Assembly (NCBI RefSeq): GCF_017591425.1
Contig: NW_024467120.1
Coordinates: forward strand, 248,001-312,000
DNA: 64,000 nucleotides
Source: Ochotona curzoniae
Lineage: Eukaryota; Chordata; Mammalia; Lagomorpha; Ochotonidae
Reading direction: 5' to 3'
Shown here: one piece after another, positions 1 to 11,867 of the stretch
Numbering within the stretch: position 1 is the first letter of the stretch
How the letters are laid out: the number at the start of each line of letters is the position of its first letter
Translations under genes and position numbers: made by a program
Notes under the pieces: model-generated
What the model was told of the DNA's origin: nothing
The model's input: the letters and a program-made list of their open reading frames with translations, nothing else
Database searches by the model: none

Positions 1-1515
1 AATGATCATTGGAATCTGAAAAGGAAAAGATGTAAAATGTTATTCAATCATGATGTAACTGAAAAAAGAGGTAGCTTTTCCACTCTTATATGAAATAATA
101 TAGACATTGATCTTTAAGAGATTAAATGAGACAAACATCTACATAATGATCAGAGGTTCTATTCAGCAAGAAGTGATCACCGTAATAAATGTATATGCAC
201 CAAATGCCATGGCACCTAAAGAAACAAATACCAATGAATTTTAAGGGAGAAATAGACTCCATTACAACAATAATAGGGCAAGTAGATGTCCAAATTACAG
301 CAGTTGACAGATTAATGAGACTGAAACTCAGCAAGAAAAACTAGAACTCACTCAACACTAGAGCTAATGGGCTTAATTAATATCTACAAAACCTTTCATT
401 ACAAACAGAATACACTTTGTTTTCTCTCAGAACATGGAACATTTTCAGGATTGACCATATTAAATGCCACAGAACAAGCTTCAGCAAGTTTAAAAAAAAA
501 AGAACAACAACATCCAAAAGAACTGAAATTACAGCACGCATCTTTTCAAACCATCATGCTATAAAGCTTGAATACAAAAAGTCCAAATACCACAGAAGAC
601 ATGTGAATATCTAGAGACTGAATAAGATGCTTTTATATTTTAAAAAAAAAAAGGGCATAACAGAGGGGAAATTTAAAAATGCTTGAAACAACTGAAGGCA
701 TCAACACAACATATCAAAACTTGTGGAACGTGATCAAGGCAATGTTCACCGAAAAGTTCATCTCAACCAATGCTTATGCTAATAAATTAGAAAAGCACCA
801 AGTAAATGAGCGTACCATACATTTGAAGGAGCTAGAAAAGCAACAGCAAAGCAATCCCAAGATTATCAGGAAAAAGGAAATAACCAAAAAAAAAAAAAAC
901 CGGCAATAATGCAAAATAGAGATCAAAAAACAATGTGTAAGATCAATGTATCAAAGAGCTGGTTCTTTGAAAATGTCAACAAAATAGATACCCAACTAGC
1001 CCAAATAATAAAAAAAGAGGAGGGAGATGATACAATCAATAGAATCACAGACAAAAAAAAGGAAATGTAAAAACAGATTCCTTGGACATGTATGGAATTA
1101 TGAACAAGTATTACAAACAACTATATGCCAATAAATCAGAAGGCTTTCAAGAGATGGATAGATATTTGTATACATGTGATCTACCAAAGTGAATCAAGAA
1201 GCAATAATGTAAATATACACAACAAGATTGACATTGAATAAGTAATTAAAGCCCTTCCAACCAAAAAAACACTTGAGCATATAGAATTACCACAGAATGC
1301 TCCCTATTATTTCAAAAAGAACTTACCCAAATTCTACACAAGCTATTCCAAACAATGAAACTTTAGGCAATCTTTCCAAACTCTTTCTCTGAAACCAATA
1401 TCACTTTAATATCAAAGCCAGCTAGAGACACAACAGAAAAAGAAAACTACAGACAAATATCCCTGATGAATACAACTGCAAAGATTATCAACAATATTCT
1501 AGCAAACAGGTTGTA
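1..1515 (+). pseudogene. Decayed LINE-1 ORF2 fragment (endonuclease C-terminus to early reverse transcriptase)
   Basis: Broken reading frames on the plus strand read as L1 ORF2. Around 430-600 is the end of the endonuclease domain (residues like FRIDHIKCHRTSFSKFKK, then IFSNHHAIKLE). Around 680-900 is the linker (NTTYQNLWNVIKA, then HLKELEKQQQSNPKI). Around 940-1150 is the SKSWFFENVNKIDTQLAQII block. 1200-1510 covers the start of the reverse transcriptase region. Stops and frameshifts are frequent, so it is dead. It continues off the left edge. About 350 bases (780-1130) are closely related to the L1 copy at 19430-21480, which lets one reconstruct the empty site of the young L1 inserted there. 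The exact subfamily cannot be given without a repeat library. Confidence 0.85.
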
Positions 1516-1905
1516 GTATAGACTTACATTTAGTCTGGAGGATGGCAGAGATTGGGGCAAGCAAGGACCCCAGGAACAGCATTTGAAGGTCTTCCATGCA
1601 TAACGCCACTGTACTTGAAGGGTTGGATCATGAAACCCACCAGTGAGAATCAGAACAGGGAATGGGTAATGTGAGGCTTGTCCATGACACTAACCAGCAC
1701 ATGAGGGAATTAGGTCTGGGGCCAAATCTGTTGGGGAGCAAATTGTCCAACTCATGGGGAAGAGCAATTTCCACTGGCACATGAAGATCTGTGGTTGGCA
1801 ACAGGTCTGGTAGCAGAGCTAAGGAAATGAACCACCTGGGTTAAGATTCTTGCTGGTGAGTATGGAGATCCAGAATGGGGATAGCAAGCTGGTCTGGACA
1901 TGGCT
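1516..1905 (-). repeat. L1 5'-UTR-like sequence, probably minus orientation
   Basis: G-rich DNA with phrases such as 'accagtgagaatcagaacagg', 'accagcacatgagggaatt' and 'ggtctggggccaaatctg'. These resemble the irregular units of the block at 55410-56870. The assignment rests on that resemblance only. Confidence 0.4.
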
Positions 1906-2313
1906 GCAAGACCCTATTTCTTCAGCATCATCCCAGCTACACGATTGCATTTGTGAAATATCCCAGCATCTAGGTCTTCCCATCACCATTGTCTATGGAG
2001 TGCCACTTCTCACAGGAACAGGATTCCCTAGCACATCTAGTATGGAATAAATGCTGTAAATGTATTTCAGGTTACTTTGCGGTCTTGAAAAATTTGCTAC
2101 AGAATTACTACAATGGCTCCTTTCCCTGCCTCCACCTCCTGTGACAGCGTCTCAGATACAACAGACTGGAAAGTACCAACAAGCTTTTTGGAATGATGTT
2201 ATGAACTCCATTTTCAAAACCTTTGAAACGATGTTAAGTTATACCTGGAATACATGTAAACCATGGTACTAAGTGAATTATCACTTGGCTGAACTCTCAG
2301 AGTCTGAAGTGTG
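1906..2313 (+). repeat. 408-bp repeat, copy A (inverted partner at 7819-8214)
   Basis: From 'gcaagaccc' to 'gagtctgaagtgtg' this segment matches the reverse complement of 7819-8214 at roughly nine bases in ten by eye. Copy A carries about 12 extra bases near 2140 (a 'ctgtgacagcg' stretch). Similarity stops sharply at both ends. The 66-codon frame at 1850-2050 also appears in copy B but matches no protein I know. It is best read as a dispersed repeat of unknown class, possibly part of a retroelement. Confidence 0.75.
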
Positions 2314-3010
2314 AGTCATTGTTTGCGCGGGACTTTTTCAACTCCCTGGATGACATCAGACAGCATTGGTCTTTCTTTGTCTCCTTGATCTCATATAACA
2401 TTCTACCTGCCAGCATCATGCCTGCTTCTTCAGTGACAGAACGCCATGCTCTGTAGTGCTAAATTGTATGTAACTGTGCATCTGCAACACATTTTGTTTA
2501 TTCATTTGTTTGCTCATGGAAGCTGAGGTCAATTCCATGGCTTGACTTTTTGGGAAAACACTTGCATTGACTGTGGGAGTGCAGACAGGTCTACATGCTG
2601 GCACTTGCCGGCAGAGAATCATCCAGTTCAGTCACCATGCTGGACCCAGGAGTTTTCATTTTACTTTCATGAGGGAGCATTATCCTGTGTGCTATAAAAA
2701 CTGTTCTAATTTGCATTCCCACCTAACATGCCCAAGAATTCACATTCATTCATAGTAACAGAACTTGCTATAATTTCTCTTTTGATAATAGTGAATTTTA
2801 TATGACATACTAGCATAAAAACAAAATAACGGTGGATATTATGGCATGGCTTGTTAAGATGACATTAGGGATGACTATCTCATGTACAAGTTCATGTTTT
2901 TGATCACTGGACACTTTGATTTGCTTTCTTGTTAATGTTTCTCAGAAGAAACATGTAATGCCTCAAGTACTTTTTTTTCTCCTAGGCATATGACTGAGTT
3001 GGATGGAATT
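2314..3010 (-). repeat. Probable old L1 fragment, weakly supported
   Basis: Around 2700-2760 the text 'ctaatttgcattcccacct' resembles the complement of the L1 ORF2 C-terminal region seen in ancient mammalian L1 copies. The rest of the interval is too diverged to assign by eye. No coding gene is visible. Confidence 0.3.
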
Positions 3011-3415
3011 TTGCGCTACTAGCACCGGTCTTTCCCACTTTGCCTGATATGGGCATTCAGTGAGTCAAATGGCATACTGAAGATAACACTCTTTCTCCCT
3101 GTCCTTTAGCCTTTCATATATATAATGCACAAATAACTACATAATAGGTATACATACATAAACACATAAAATTTAAACAAGCAGAAACATATACAAGAGT
3201 TAAGGAGACATGGTGTTTTTGTACTTTAAAGCATTTCTACCCTCCCCTGTCAAAGAGGTGTGAGAGACGTCAGAAAAGTGTTGATTATAACACCAAGACA
3301 ATGGGAGTGCATTACCTAATTATATCAATTTTTACATATTTGTAAACTTTCAGCCAAAGTTTATAAATTTGACATCTCAGTCATTCAACAGTGTAAAAGC
3401 AAATTTCTTTTTCTT
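3011..3415. other. Unassigned intergenic DNA
   Basis: AT-rich, with no coding frame, RNA gene or repeat that I recognise. Confidence 0.5.
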
Positions 3416-3419
3416 TAAA

Positions 3420-3665
3420 AAAGAAAATTTTTTAGTTTTTTTTCATGTAAGTGATAGGCAGAGCTTCGACCCAGGCAGAAGCTAGAAGCCAGATACTCGT
3501 TTGGATCTCCCACCTGGATGTCAGGGGCACCAGCACTTGGGCCATCATCTCCTGTCTCCGAGAATCCATTAGTAGAAAACCGTCCTACAAGCAGAGGAGC
3601 CAAGACCTGCATCAGCATGCTGATGGAAACTGCAGGCACACCGAGTGGTGGCTTCATGCACCATT
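3420..3665 (-). repeat. Old CSINE, minus strand
   Basis: Reads as the complement of the SINE: a T-rich start (tail complement), 'agccagatactcgtttggatctcccacctggatg', 'agcacttgggccatc' and a cysteine-codon-free GC-rich body. It is heavily diverged. Confidence 0.6.
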
Positions 3666-5585
3666 TTAGACAAAATAATTCCGCACAATTTTCATTTGAG
3701 AATATTTTGTTCATTTGGGTGAAACTGGTGTCTGCTTTCTATCACAGGCTGATGTGCTCACTGGTAAGCTTCTTGGATCGTATGAGTCTTCTGAGTCTCT
3801 CATACATAAACTCCATGAGGGCTCTGTATTTGGTTTACTCACACTCACAGTTCTATTAATCACACAAATGACCAAAGAACATTGTCCATGTCTACTTTTA
3901 TAGCAGATGCACACTTTTCACACAGACAGCATTTTGAGTAGACAGTTCATACAGCATTCAATCACACTTATGATGTCACCATCCAGACCAGAGCCTTTGG
4001 CCAGAGCTGCAATACCAGAGGCCTGGGGGCTGGTGCCGTTCTGCTGACCTCTTTGTTGTTCTGATTCTTGGGGCTCAGGGTCTCACTTCCTTAGCTTTCC
4101 TTAATCCTAGTGATGGGCCATATATATCAGGCTGTAGGCAGAGTTCTTTGGGTGTTGAGCAATTGAGAGCACACAACCAGTGATGACAGTGATTTGCCAA
4201 CAGGCTCCCTGTCACAAAGCAGGGCAGCATGCAGAGAGATTTCAAACATCTGGCCTCTGTGTCTTCAAGAGATATTGGACTTGTCACTGCAGAACCCAGA
4301 TGAGGAGTAGGAAAACAGCAGACCCTGTGTCTGAATCCTGCACCGGGGTTTGTCACTTTAAATCCAATCAACCATGTAGTCACATACATGCCTCTTGCAT
4401 CAACGAGAACCTCAGTAAGGGCCACAATATTTCTTGCAGCCAGTGTTGGACCCTGGCACGTTTCTGCTCTGAGGACCAGGCAAGACTCCAGACTTACTCT
4501 CTGTAAGGAAGAGACAAGTTAAAGGTCAGAAAGAAACCTGGAAACCTGAGCATGGATTAGTGTGGGATAGGAGATAGTCGGGGCCAGCAAAGGAAAACCC
4601 TGCTGGTAGTGAAGGAGCCACCTTGGTGTTACAGGTGGTGATTGAGGGGACCCCTGATTTCGAGTTGTAGGAGGATGAGGACTGGCATTTTTGGCTATTA
4701 AAAAGAAAAACACCAATCATCCCCACAAAGTATCAAACCAATTACATCCCTCCTGTTAGGCAAGTAGAATAGCAACCACACGGGAGAAACCACACATATT
4801 AGCGATTCTCCTCTCAGTCTTTCTGTTAAGGGAATCTTGTGCACCAACTACACAGTCACATCGTATTAAAGGACATCCCAAACTTAACAGCCCTGCAGAA
4901 AAGAACTGTAAAGACTGAGGGAGCAGATCAGACTGGTCAAAACCATTGGAAAATACACACTCATGCACATGGGTGTGTTTTCGTCTGAAGGCACTGATGT
5001 TGTGCACATGTGCCTGTGACATATACCTGTGGAAGCTAATGGTGGAAAAATAGATTTCCTTTGGGAAAAACTAATAATCTTTGCAAAAACTTGACGTGCA
5101 CTGCTTGAATAACCAGCGTAACATTTTAGAAAAGAAGATTTTAATTTTGACTGTCTAGGAGCTTGGGACTGGATATTTGGAATCAGGACAGGAAAGATGG
5201 AGATGTGGTCAAATGCCCTCTGTCAGCCCCTTAGGTGACCTGTGAGTCTTTCTGGGCAGCTCCAGCTTCACCAGCATGGTACAGGATGCAACCTCCGTAT
5301 ATCACTTTGACACATAGGATGGTGACCAAGGACAAGGAAAAAGCTTGTGCTGGCAGGACATGTGGTTTGTGGAGACTGTGAGTGTACAGATTTCACAAAA
5401 TGTGAACCTGAGTGGTGTGGATGAGATCCTGATGAATTGAAGACTATGTCTAGACATGTACACACATTTGTTAGATGAATCCAAGAATGAGTACATAGCC
5501 AGTCTGAGGACAAAACCATGGCAAGACTTTGTATTATATCCAAACAAAAGCAAATGTTTATGTGAGTTTTGCTGTGTTAGACTGT
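3666..5585. other. Unassigned intergenic DNA (1.9 kb)
   Basis: No gene, RNA or repeat could be supported. The longest frames are 116 codons (minus, 4075-4425) and 113 codons (plus, 3518-3859, which starts in the SINE). Neither has a recognisable domain, and they overlap frames on the other strand, so I read them as chance. Confidence 0.5.
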
Positions 5586-5850
5586 ACTGTAGCACAAATT
5601 CCACCATTTAAAATTTTAAGTATTCAAACGTATTGTGCACATTTAGAATGTGCAACTGTCACCCTTGTGTATTTGCAGAACATTCTCATTAGCCCAAACA
5701 AAATGTTCTGTTCATTAAATATTGCCTGCAAATCTTACTCTTATTTCAGTACCCTGTAATCTCTCCCCTACTGTTTCCTCCATGAATTTTCCTATTTTAG
5801 GCACCTTATGTAAATGAAATCGTGAAAACATTGTAATTTACAAAGCAAAA
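5586..5850 (-). repeat. Ancient mammalian L1 3'-region fragment (L1M-like)
   Basis: The run 'agaacattctcattagccc', followed by a C/T-rich stretch and 'ttttaggcaccttatgtaaatg', follows the layout of the complement of old L1M 3' regions (an 'acattttcatcacccc' block, a 'cctattctggacatttcat' block, then 'ataaatggaatcat'). Confidence 0.6.
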
Positions 5851-6083
5851 CCTGGGTTTTGTTTCTTACCCTCAACTGAACTTCAGAATATAGCTTAAGT
5901 GCTCTAAATTGGTTTCATCTGTGGAATAAATAGGGATACTAAGAAGCTAAATCATAAAATTACAAAAACATTAGTAAAATTTTGGTGCACTGTGAGCATC
6001 AAGTACTGAAACATTATTGGTGTGTGTTAATCAGTGCAATGTTTTTTTCTTTTCTCTATAGAAACTGCTCTTGATGGCAAGTA

Positions 6084-6160
6084 TATTGGTTCAGTGGGTG
6101 AGTTCTCGCCTTGCATGCATCAGGATCCAGGTTGGGGACTACTTCAGAGTCATATACATC
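6084..6160 (+). repeat. tRNA-Gly-like sequence (SINE head or tRNA pseudogene)
   Basis: 'ggttcagtgggtgagttctc' followed by 'gcct' aligns with the 5' half of nuclear tRNA-Gly(GCC), with a box A-like TGGTTCAGTGG. A weaker box B-like 'ccaggttggggact' follows. The 3' acceptor half does not pair with the 5' side, so it is not a functional tRNA. It could be an old tRNA-derived SINE head or a tRNA pseudogene. Confidence 0.55.
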
Positions 6161-6349
6161 TGGTTATTACTTGCCTTAACAATAGTAGCCACATTAAAAG
6201 ACACTGGAGAGGAGAAGCCCTAGATATTGGGCGATTCAACAAATATTATCAAGCAGTTCTGAAGGTGCTGAAGATGTGAGCGCACACTCTCATAAAATGG
6301 CTAGAAAGCTTGGAAGTCTCAGTAAAACGGGAAGATAAGAAGACTAAGT

Positions 6350-6672
6350 AGGGGTCCAGAACAACAGCCTAGTGGCTAAGGTCCTTGCCTTCCATGTGCT
6401 GGGATGGCATATGGGCCCTAGGTTATATCCGGGCTATTCCACTTCACCTCTAGCTCCCTGCTTGTAGCCCGGGAAAGAATTCAAGATTGTCTCAAAGGCC
6501 TTGGAATCCTATACCCAAATGGGAGATGCAGAAATAGCTCCTGGCTGCTGGTTCAAATCAGCTCAGCTCTGTGGCCACTTGGGCAGTGAACCAGCAGACA
6601 GAAGGCTTTTCTCTGTATTTCCTCTTCTCTCTCTAAATTAGCTTTTACAGTAAAAAGTAAGTCTTTACAAAC
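6350..6672 (+). repeat. CSINE, plus strand
   Basis: The body is in order: 'gcctagtggctaaggtcc', 'gcatatgggccc', 'ccgggaaagaattcaag', 'aaatgggagatgc', 'cacttgggcagtgaacc', a C/T stretch and a weak A-rich tail. Divergence suggests middle age. No clear target duplication. Confidence 0.85.
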
Positions 6673-6754
6673 ATATTTTAAAACATTGAGCAATGAAATT
6701 GATACCAAAACAAACCAACAGGCAAAAGGAGACAAAACCTGATATGGACAGAGC

Positions 6755-7097
6755 CAGTGAACTTGAATAGAAAACAGTGACCAGTTACAAATAAATAAAA
6801 AACAAACATGAGTTTTTACAATTGAACAGAACCTCAGAAATCAATGGAAAAATATAACAAAACATCGAAACTTCTCATCTTTGGAAAAGCAGCAGAAGAG
6901 AGGCAAGAGTGGTGAAAATTATTTCCAAGGATTCATGAGTAAAAATGTTTCTATGTTTACCAAGAACATAGCATCCTGTGTACTCAAGACTTGAAACAAA
7001 CTTCAAGCAAGGTAAACTCATAGAAATTACACATATCACAACAAAAGGGCTAAGGAGAAAGCACTTGAATAGATCTTGAAAACAGCCAGAAAACAAT
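6755..7097 (+). repeat. Decayed L1 ORF1-like (HAL1-like) fragment, copy 1
   Basis: 'agtgaacttgaatagaaaac' through 'gatcttgaaaacagccagaa' resembles the region before the C-terminal domain of old L1/HAL1 ORF1 ('gaatcttgaaagcagccaga' type). The first part is also related to 8390-8620. No open frame remains. Confidence 0.5.
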
Positions 7098-7386
7098 CAG
7101 ACCTTTTCCAGCACCTACACTTTTCCAGCATCTGCTTTTTGGTGCTCTCAACTTGCCCTTGCCTTTTTCCTCTCAATGAATTGATCCTCACTCAAGGGAA
7201 GACAGTCAGTTTTTGAATGATTTTGTTTCCACCTAGCTCTAGGCATCCCTAAAACTGGATAACATGATCCAGATGAATAAGAAAGAATGGATAGCACACA
7301 GCAGCTGGTGAAGTATCTCAAGTGATAAAGCAAAGTTATCATATGGGAGGTGGAGGGTGTCGATGCCCACATTAACCACAGTGCTT

Positions 7387-7427
<41 letters not shown>
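7098..7427 (+). repeat. Unidentified segment ending in a 33-base poly(A)
   Basis: The segment ends in an uninterrupted A33 run at 7395-7427, as a retroposed copy would. I cannot name the source from the sequence upstream of the tail. Confidence 0.45.
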
Positions 7428-7430
<3 letters not shown>

Positions 7431-7818
7431 CACCAGCTTGAATAAATTGAGGAGGCACCCATATGAATGAACTTTTAAGTTTTTAGAAAACCAAAGAGAG
7501 AATAACAAAGAGTTGGAGATGGCCTCACACAAGCACATCACAGAGGGCACATTTTATGCCTCTTCTTTCTTACTTCAGAATAACAGGAAAAAGTATAGGA
7601 CACACTAGATTGTTCTTTTGTTTCCTGGCTCTTTGAGTAGCTAGGTCAACTTCACCCAGTCCTGTAGACCTAGCTTTCTGGTCATGGAGCAGAAAAGCAA
7701 AGCACTAAGCAGCAAGTGGTCCCACGGAAACTGACAGAGTGCAGCCAGAAAAAGGAACTCCATGTGAACTCCTGGGGCTGATCCTGCCCTGTGAACATAT
7801 GTTTCTGATCCAGCACAA
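7428..7818. other. Unassigned intergenic DNA
   Basis: Flank of repeat copy B. It has no counterpart next to copy A. No gene seen. Confidence 0.4.
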
Positions 7819-8214
7819 CACACTTCAGACTCTGAGAGTTCAGCCAAGTGATAATTCTCTTAGTACCGCAGTTTGCATGTATTCCAGGTATAACCTAACA
7901 TCATTGCAAAGGTTTTCAAAATGGAGTTCATAACATCATTCCAAAAAAGCTTGTTGGTATTTTCCAGTCTGGCATATCTGAGAGGTGGAGGCAGGGAAAG
8001 GAGTCATTGTAGTAATTCTGTAGCAAATTTTTCAAGACCTCATAGTAACCTGAAATACATTTAGAGCATTTATTCCATACTAGATGTGCTAGGGAATCCT
8101 GTTCCTGTGAGAAGTGGCACTCCATAGACAACGGTGATGAAAAGACCTAGATGCTGGGATATTTCACAAATGCAATCGAGTAGCTGAGATGATGCTGAAG
8201 AAATGGGGTCTTGC
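7819..8214 (-). repeat. 396-bp repeat, copy B (inverted partner of 1906-2313)
   Basis: This is the reverse complement of copy A over its whole length, about 5.5 kb away, with abrupt loss of similarity at both ends. The frame at 8070-8342 (minus) ends in the same 40-odd residues as the frame in copy A. The shared frame may reflect ancestry of the repeat rather than coding. Confidence 0.75.
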
Positions 8215-8369
8215 TTTGTTGAAATGGCTAGAAAATGAGGAAGCCTCAGCAGAGGAATGGAAGGCAGATGGAGGACCAAGCAGTACTTTTGATTGAAAAC
8301 AAAATTAAACCAGATCAAACAAACCCAAACAATCAAAAGCACTTGTTGGTCTCAGTGCTCAACTTGAAA

Positions 8370-8815
8370 GGTGATAGAGGAACTCAGTGAACAGTGAACT
8401 TAAATAGAAAACAATCACAAATACAGAAAGAAATAGCAAACTGGTTCTTCAAACTGAGCAGACGTTCTAGGTTAATAGGAAAGACAGACTAAAATTCACA
8501 CCTTTTTTGGATCAGATGGAGAGAAAAAATGGTATTGGGTTAAATTATTTGAAGAATCAATGACTAAAACTTTCTAGTTCTGAGGAAAGAATATCTTATG
8601 ATTTGAGAATTTAAGTTTTCTTAGTAATAAAATGAAAGAAATTTAACATGTGACATGTTAACAATTCAGCTTCTAGAGTAAAATGAGGAGGATAATTTTA
8701 ATGATGGTGTTTTTGTGTCAGAAAGCACTGAGATACCAAAAGAAATGTAATGACATTCTTAAATGTTGTAAGAAAAGAGCTGTCCAGCCAGAATTTACTT
8801 GCAGGATAATTTTAT
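8370..8815 (+). repeat. Decayed L1 ORF1-like (HAL1-like) fragment, copy 2
   Basis: It is related to 6755-6960 at its start. It ends with 'aatgacattcttaaatgttg' and 'agagctgtccagccagaattt', matching the pattern of the L1 ORF1 C-terminal domain (evaluated as ...ILKxLKxKNCQPRI...). It is fully decayed. Confidence 0.5.
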
Positions 8816-10045
8816 GACATCCCAGTGGTTGATTTAGTTTATCATAATTGATTAAGGTGGCACATTTACTTGATTGCTTCACAATAAATTATAATATCGC
8901 AATGGGTGTTTTATGTGTCACTATGAATTTTCATATTACCCAATTGACAATGGCACTAGTTTTTTAGGTTTATATCAGAATGATCATCAATATCAAACAA
9001 GTGACTTAGACCTCATATGATTTCATGAAAATCTAATGCTGGTATCAGAAAAAAAATACTGTACTAGCTTTGAGATTCCACAGGGTAATAGTTAATTTCA
9101 AAATTCCATATTCCACCCAGAGGAAGATTTGTAAAATCAGATGGGTGGTTTGTCACAAATCAATTGAGTCTGAAATCAAATTGTTTTATCCAAATTCCAT
9201 TGTTATTTATAAGTTTATAATTGAATATATCACAATATCATGTTTACAAGGTGACCATGGAATATATGATTACACAATTATCATATCATAGTATTATGTT
9301 TACACTATTAATATGGTGAGTAAAAACAATGAAGTAATTATGAAATAATGTTTTATGGCAACACAACAGTAGCATATGAAATCAAAACTCGTTATTTTGG
9401 CACAACAGTCTATCATACTGCAGTTGATTATGAAGGCACAGTGATAGGTTTACAACATCACAATTGATCAAGGCATCACTGTAGTATGTTGATATCAGAA
9501 TGATTGTTTTTCACAAAGCATTTATGACATCACTAAAAGTCTAAATACATTAAAATTGTGATTTATGGTATGAAATTGATTATAATTGATTATAATGTCA
9601 CCATGCCAATTTTATGCAATTCCAACAAATTATGACATGTAATTATCATATCATGATGGGACACTTTGGAAGAAATGTTTTTGAAGAAATTGTAACATCA
9701 CTATAAGTTTATGATATCAGAATGGTGGCTTAATACTTCAATTGTGTTCATGATATCACAGTTTACTGTGAATAATATTTGGTTTATAATATTTCCATTA
9801 ATCTTTATAACATCACAAGTGACTGTGACATCACAGTGGTTTGCCAAAATTTGATGGATTATGAAATAAAAATTCTCATAATAGTAGTCATTTATTATTT
9901 AATTGATGATATCACAGTCATAGATGTTATAATTGATTTATGAATTTGCAATTTATCATATCAAAATAGCACATTTATACCAAATTGTGATTTATCACTT
10001 ACCAATTGGTTATGATTTCACAATGACTATTGCAGCATACATGGA
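8816..10045. repeat. AT-rich irregular tandem repeat array 1
   Basis: About 1.2 kb built from short, loosely repeated units (roughly 17-24 bases, with longer gaps) containing 'tgacatcaca', 'tgatatcaca', 'atggtttat' and 'gatggcac'. It is non-coding. The same motif family makes up 13085-13770. Confidence 0.7.
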
Positions 10046-10587
10046 TATATCATATATAGATATAAAGATAGTTTTTCCCTTCTTGCTAAGGAGCTTCCGG
10101 TATATGAAGGACTGATTCCAATAAGCCAGAATAACAATTTCAAGGTAGTAGCTCATAGTACCAAATGATAGGAAGAACAGACAAGTCTTTCCATGAGAAA
10201 TATTTCTTGGCCAGATGGGAGAGGCTCCTCTCCCTGGGAGTATAACCAAGTGTCATCTCACAGAAACATATTACTTAATTTATCATTTAATGACATGAAT
10301 TGGTATATAAACCAATCACTCTCTTTTTTTCTTCATTAGATGAAGACATAAGCATGATGCTAAACGGTACCTACAGACATTTTCAGCAAATATAGGCACC
10401 AAATTTATGAGGGCAGAGCCAAGACTGGATAAAATTATCCATCTAGGCTACCATTTAGAGTAGGAAACCTTCGATTAAATAGGCATACAATGTGAGCTTA
10501 TGAGGAAAGACGAATACTAGAGCTATAGCTACAGTTATAAGTCAGGACATGACCAGGAAATGAATACTAGTCATTCTATAATACAAG
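10046..10587. other. Unassigned intergenic DNA
   Basis: No coding frame, RNA or repeat recognised. Confidence 0.4.
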
Positions 10588-10870
10588 TCATGAGGATGGA
10601 GTTGTGGTGTAGTGAATTAAGCTCACTTGCATTTTTGGCTTCCACATGGGCACTGGTTTGGATTGCTTTGGTGCCACTTTTGATTGAGCATTTTGCTAAT
10701 GCAGCTGAGAAAGCAGCAGAAGACAGCACAAGTGCTTGGGTCTCTGCATCAATGCTGGAGACTGAAATAATGCTCCTGGACCTGGCTTCAGCCTGGCCAT
10801 TTCCAATCCATTATAGACTTTTGGGTAGTGTGTCAGAGGATGCAAGATACTCTCAGTATGCCTTTCTATA
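10588..10870 (+). repeat. Old CSINE, plus strand
   Basis: A strongly diverged copy: 'ttccacatgggcactgg', 'gctgagaaagcagcagaaga', 'agtgcttgggtctctgca', 'cctggacctggcttcagcc'. The 133-codon frame at 10560-10961 lies across this SINE and the following TA repeat and is not a gene. Confidence 0.65.
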
Positions 10871-10975
10871 TTTATATATATATATATATAAGTCTCTCTT
10901 TCTCTCTCTTTATATATATGCTTGTATTTATGTATCTATAGATATATACATAGATATATAAATACAGATATAGAC
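10866..10975. repeat. TA/TATATA simple repeat
   Basis: Alternating TA runs broken by a C/T stretch, forming the tail of the preceding SINE. Confidence 0.85.
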
Positions 10976-11151
10976 ATATTTATTTTAATTTCTTTTTCAA
11001 TTATTATCATCATTCTGTGATAGTTACATAGGCCCCATGATATTCCCTGCCCCCACCCCCAAACAATTCCCTTATATTGTTACTTTAGCATAGCTCCTAA
11101 GTATGCCTTTCAAATAAATAAAGTAAATATTTATTTAAAAAAGGGATAGTA

Positions 11152-11470
11152 GGGCTGGTGTGGAAGCCTAGTGGCTAATCCTTGCCTTCCATGAGCTAGG
11201 ATCCCATATGGGCCCTGTTTCATGCCTACTTCCTTTCTAGCTTGCTGCTTGTGACCTGGGAAAGCAGCAGAAGATGGCCCGGAGTCTTGGGAACCCTCAT
11301 GCATGTGGGAGACACAGAAGAAGCTTCTGGCTCCTGTCTTTGAATCAGCTCAGCTCTAGCTGTTTCAGCCACTAAGGGAGAGAACCATTAGAATGAAAGA
11401 TCTTTTTGTCTCTATCTCTCCATAAAATCTGACTATTTCAATAAAAATAAAGAAAAACTTTTTTTTTTAA
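11152..11470 (+). repeat. CSINE, plus strand
   Basis: 'gggctggtgtggaagcctag', 'ggatcccatatgggccc', 'gacctgggaaagcagcagaa', then 'ggagacacagaagaagcttc', 'aataaaaataaag' and a T/A tail. Confidence 0.85.
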
Positions 11471-11867
11471 CAAAAAAGTGGTTGGGGGATACATGTCTTA
11501 TCTAAGAAGGGAATGCATCTGTGATTAAATGAAAAAGGCACTAGAATTCATCTACCGGTTTGGAGGTGTCCTGGACCTCAGAGTTGTGTCAGAAGTGAGT
11601 TGTCATTTTCAGGACCTGATATTGTGGCTCAAGGTTTTGTTATTGAATGATGGATCCATATGTTATGACCTATAATCTTGCTAAGGTTTCTTTTAGAGGG
11701 TTTTTAATGAAACTTCAAATATTAAAGGATTTAATCAGGAAGGCATTTCCTGTACCAGAGTGGGTATAGATTTTGGAGTTTGGCCCATGTTTAGTAGGTC
11801 AAATAGTCAACCGAGGCTGATGGAACTCAGCTCTTTTTCAGGTTGGCACAAGACTCATTGCTTCTTA
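11471..11867. other. Unassigned intergenic DNA
   Basis: No gene or repeat recognised. Confidence 0.4.

Noticed and set aside
4075..4506. Paired 116- and 108-codon frames on opposite strands
   Set aside because: No domain on either strand and no splice or retrocopy signs.
6084..6160. Functional tRNA-Gly gene
   Set aside because: The acceptor stem and T arm do not pair; only the 5' half resembles tRNA-Gly.
8816..10045. CRISPR-like array
   Set aside because: Units are degenerate and irregular, there are no unique spacers of fixed length, and the DNA is clearly mammalian.
10560..10961. 133-codon open frame
   Set aside because: It is an old SINE read through into a TATA repeat.
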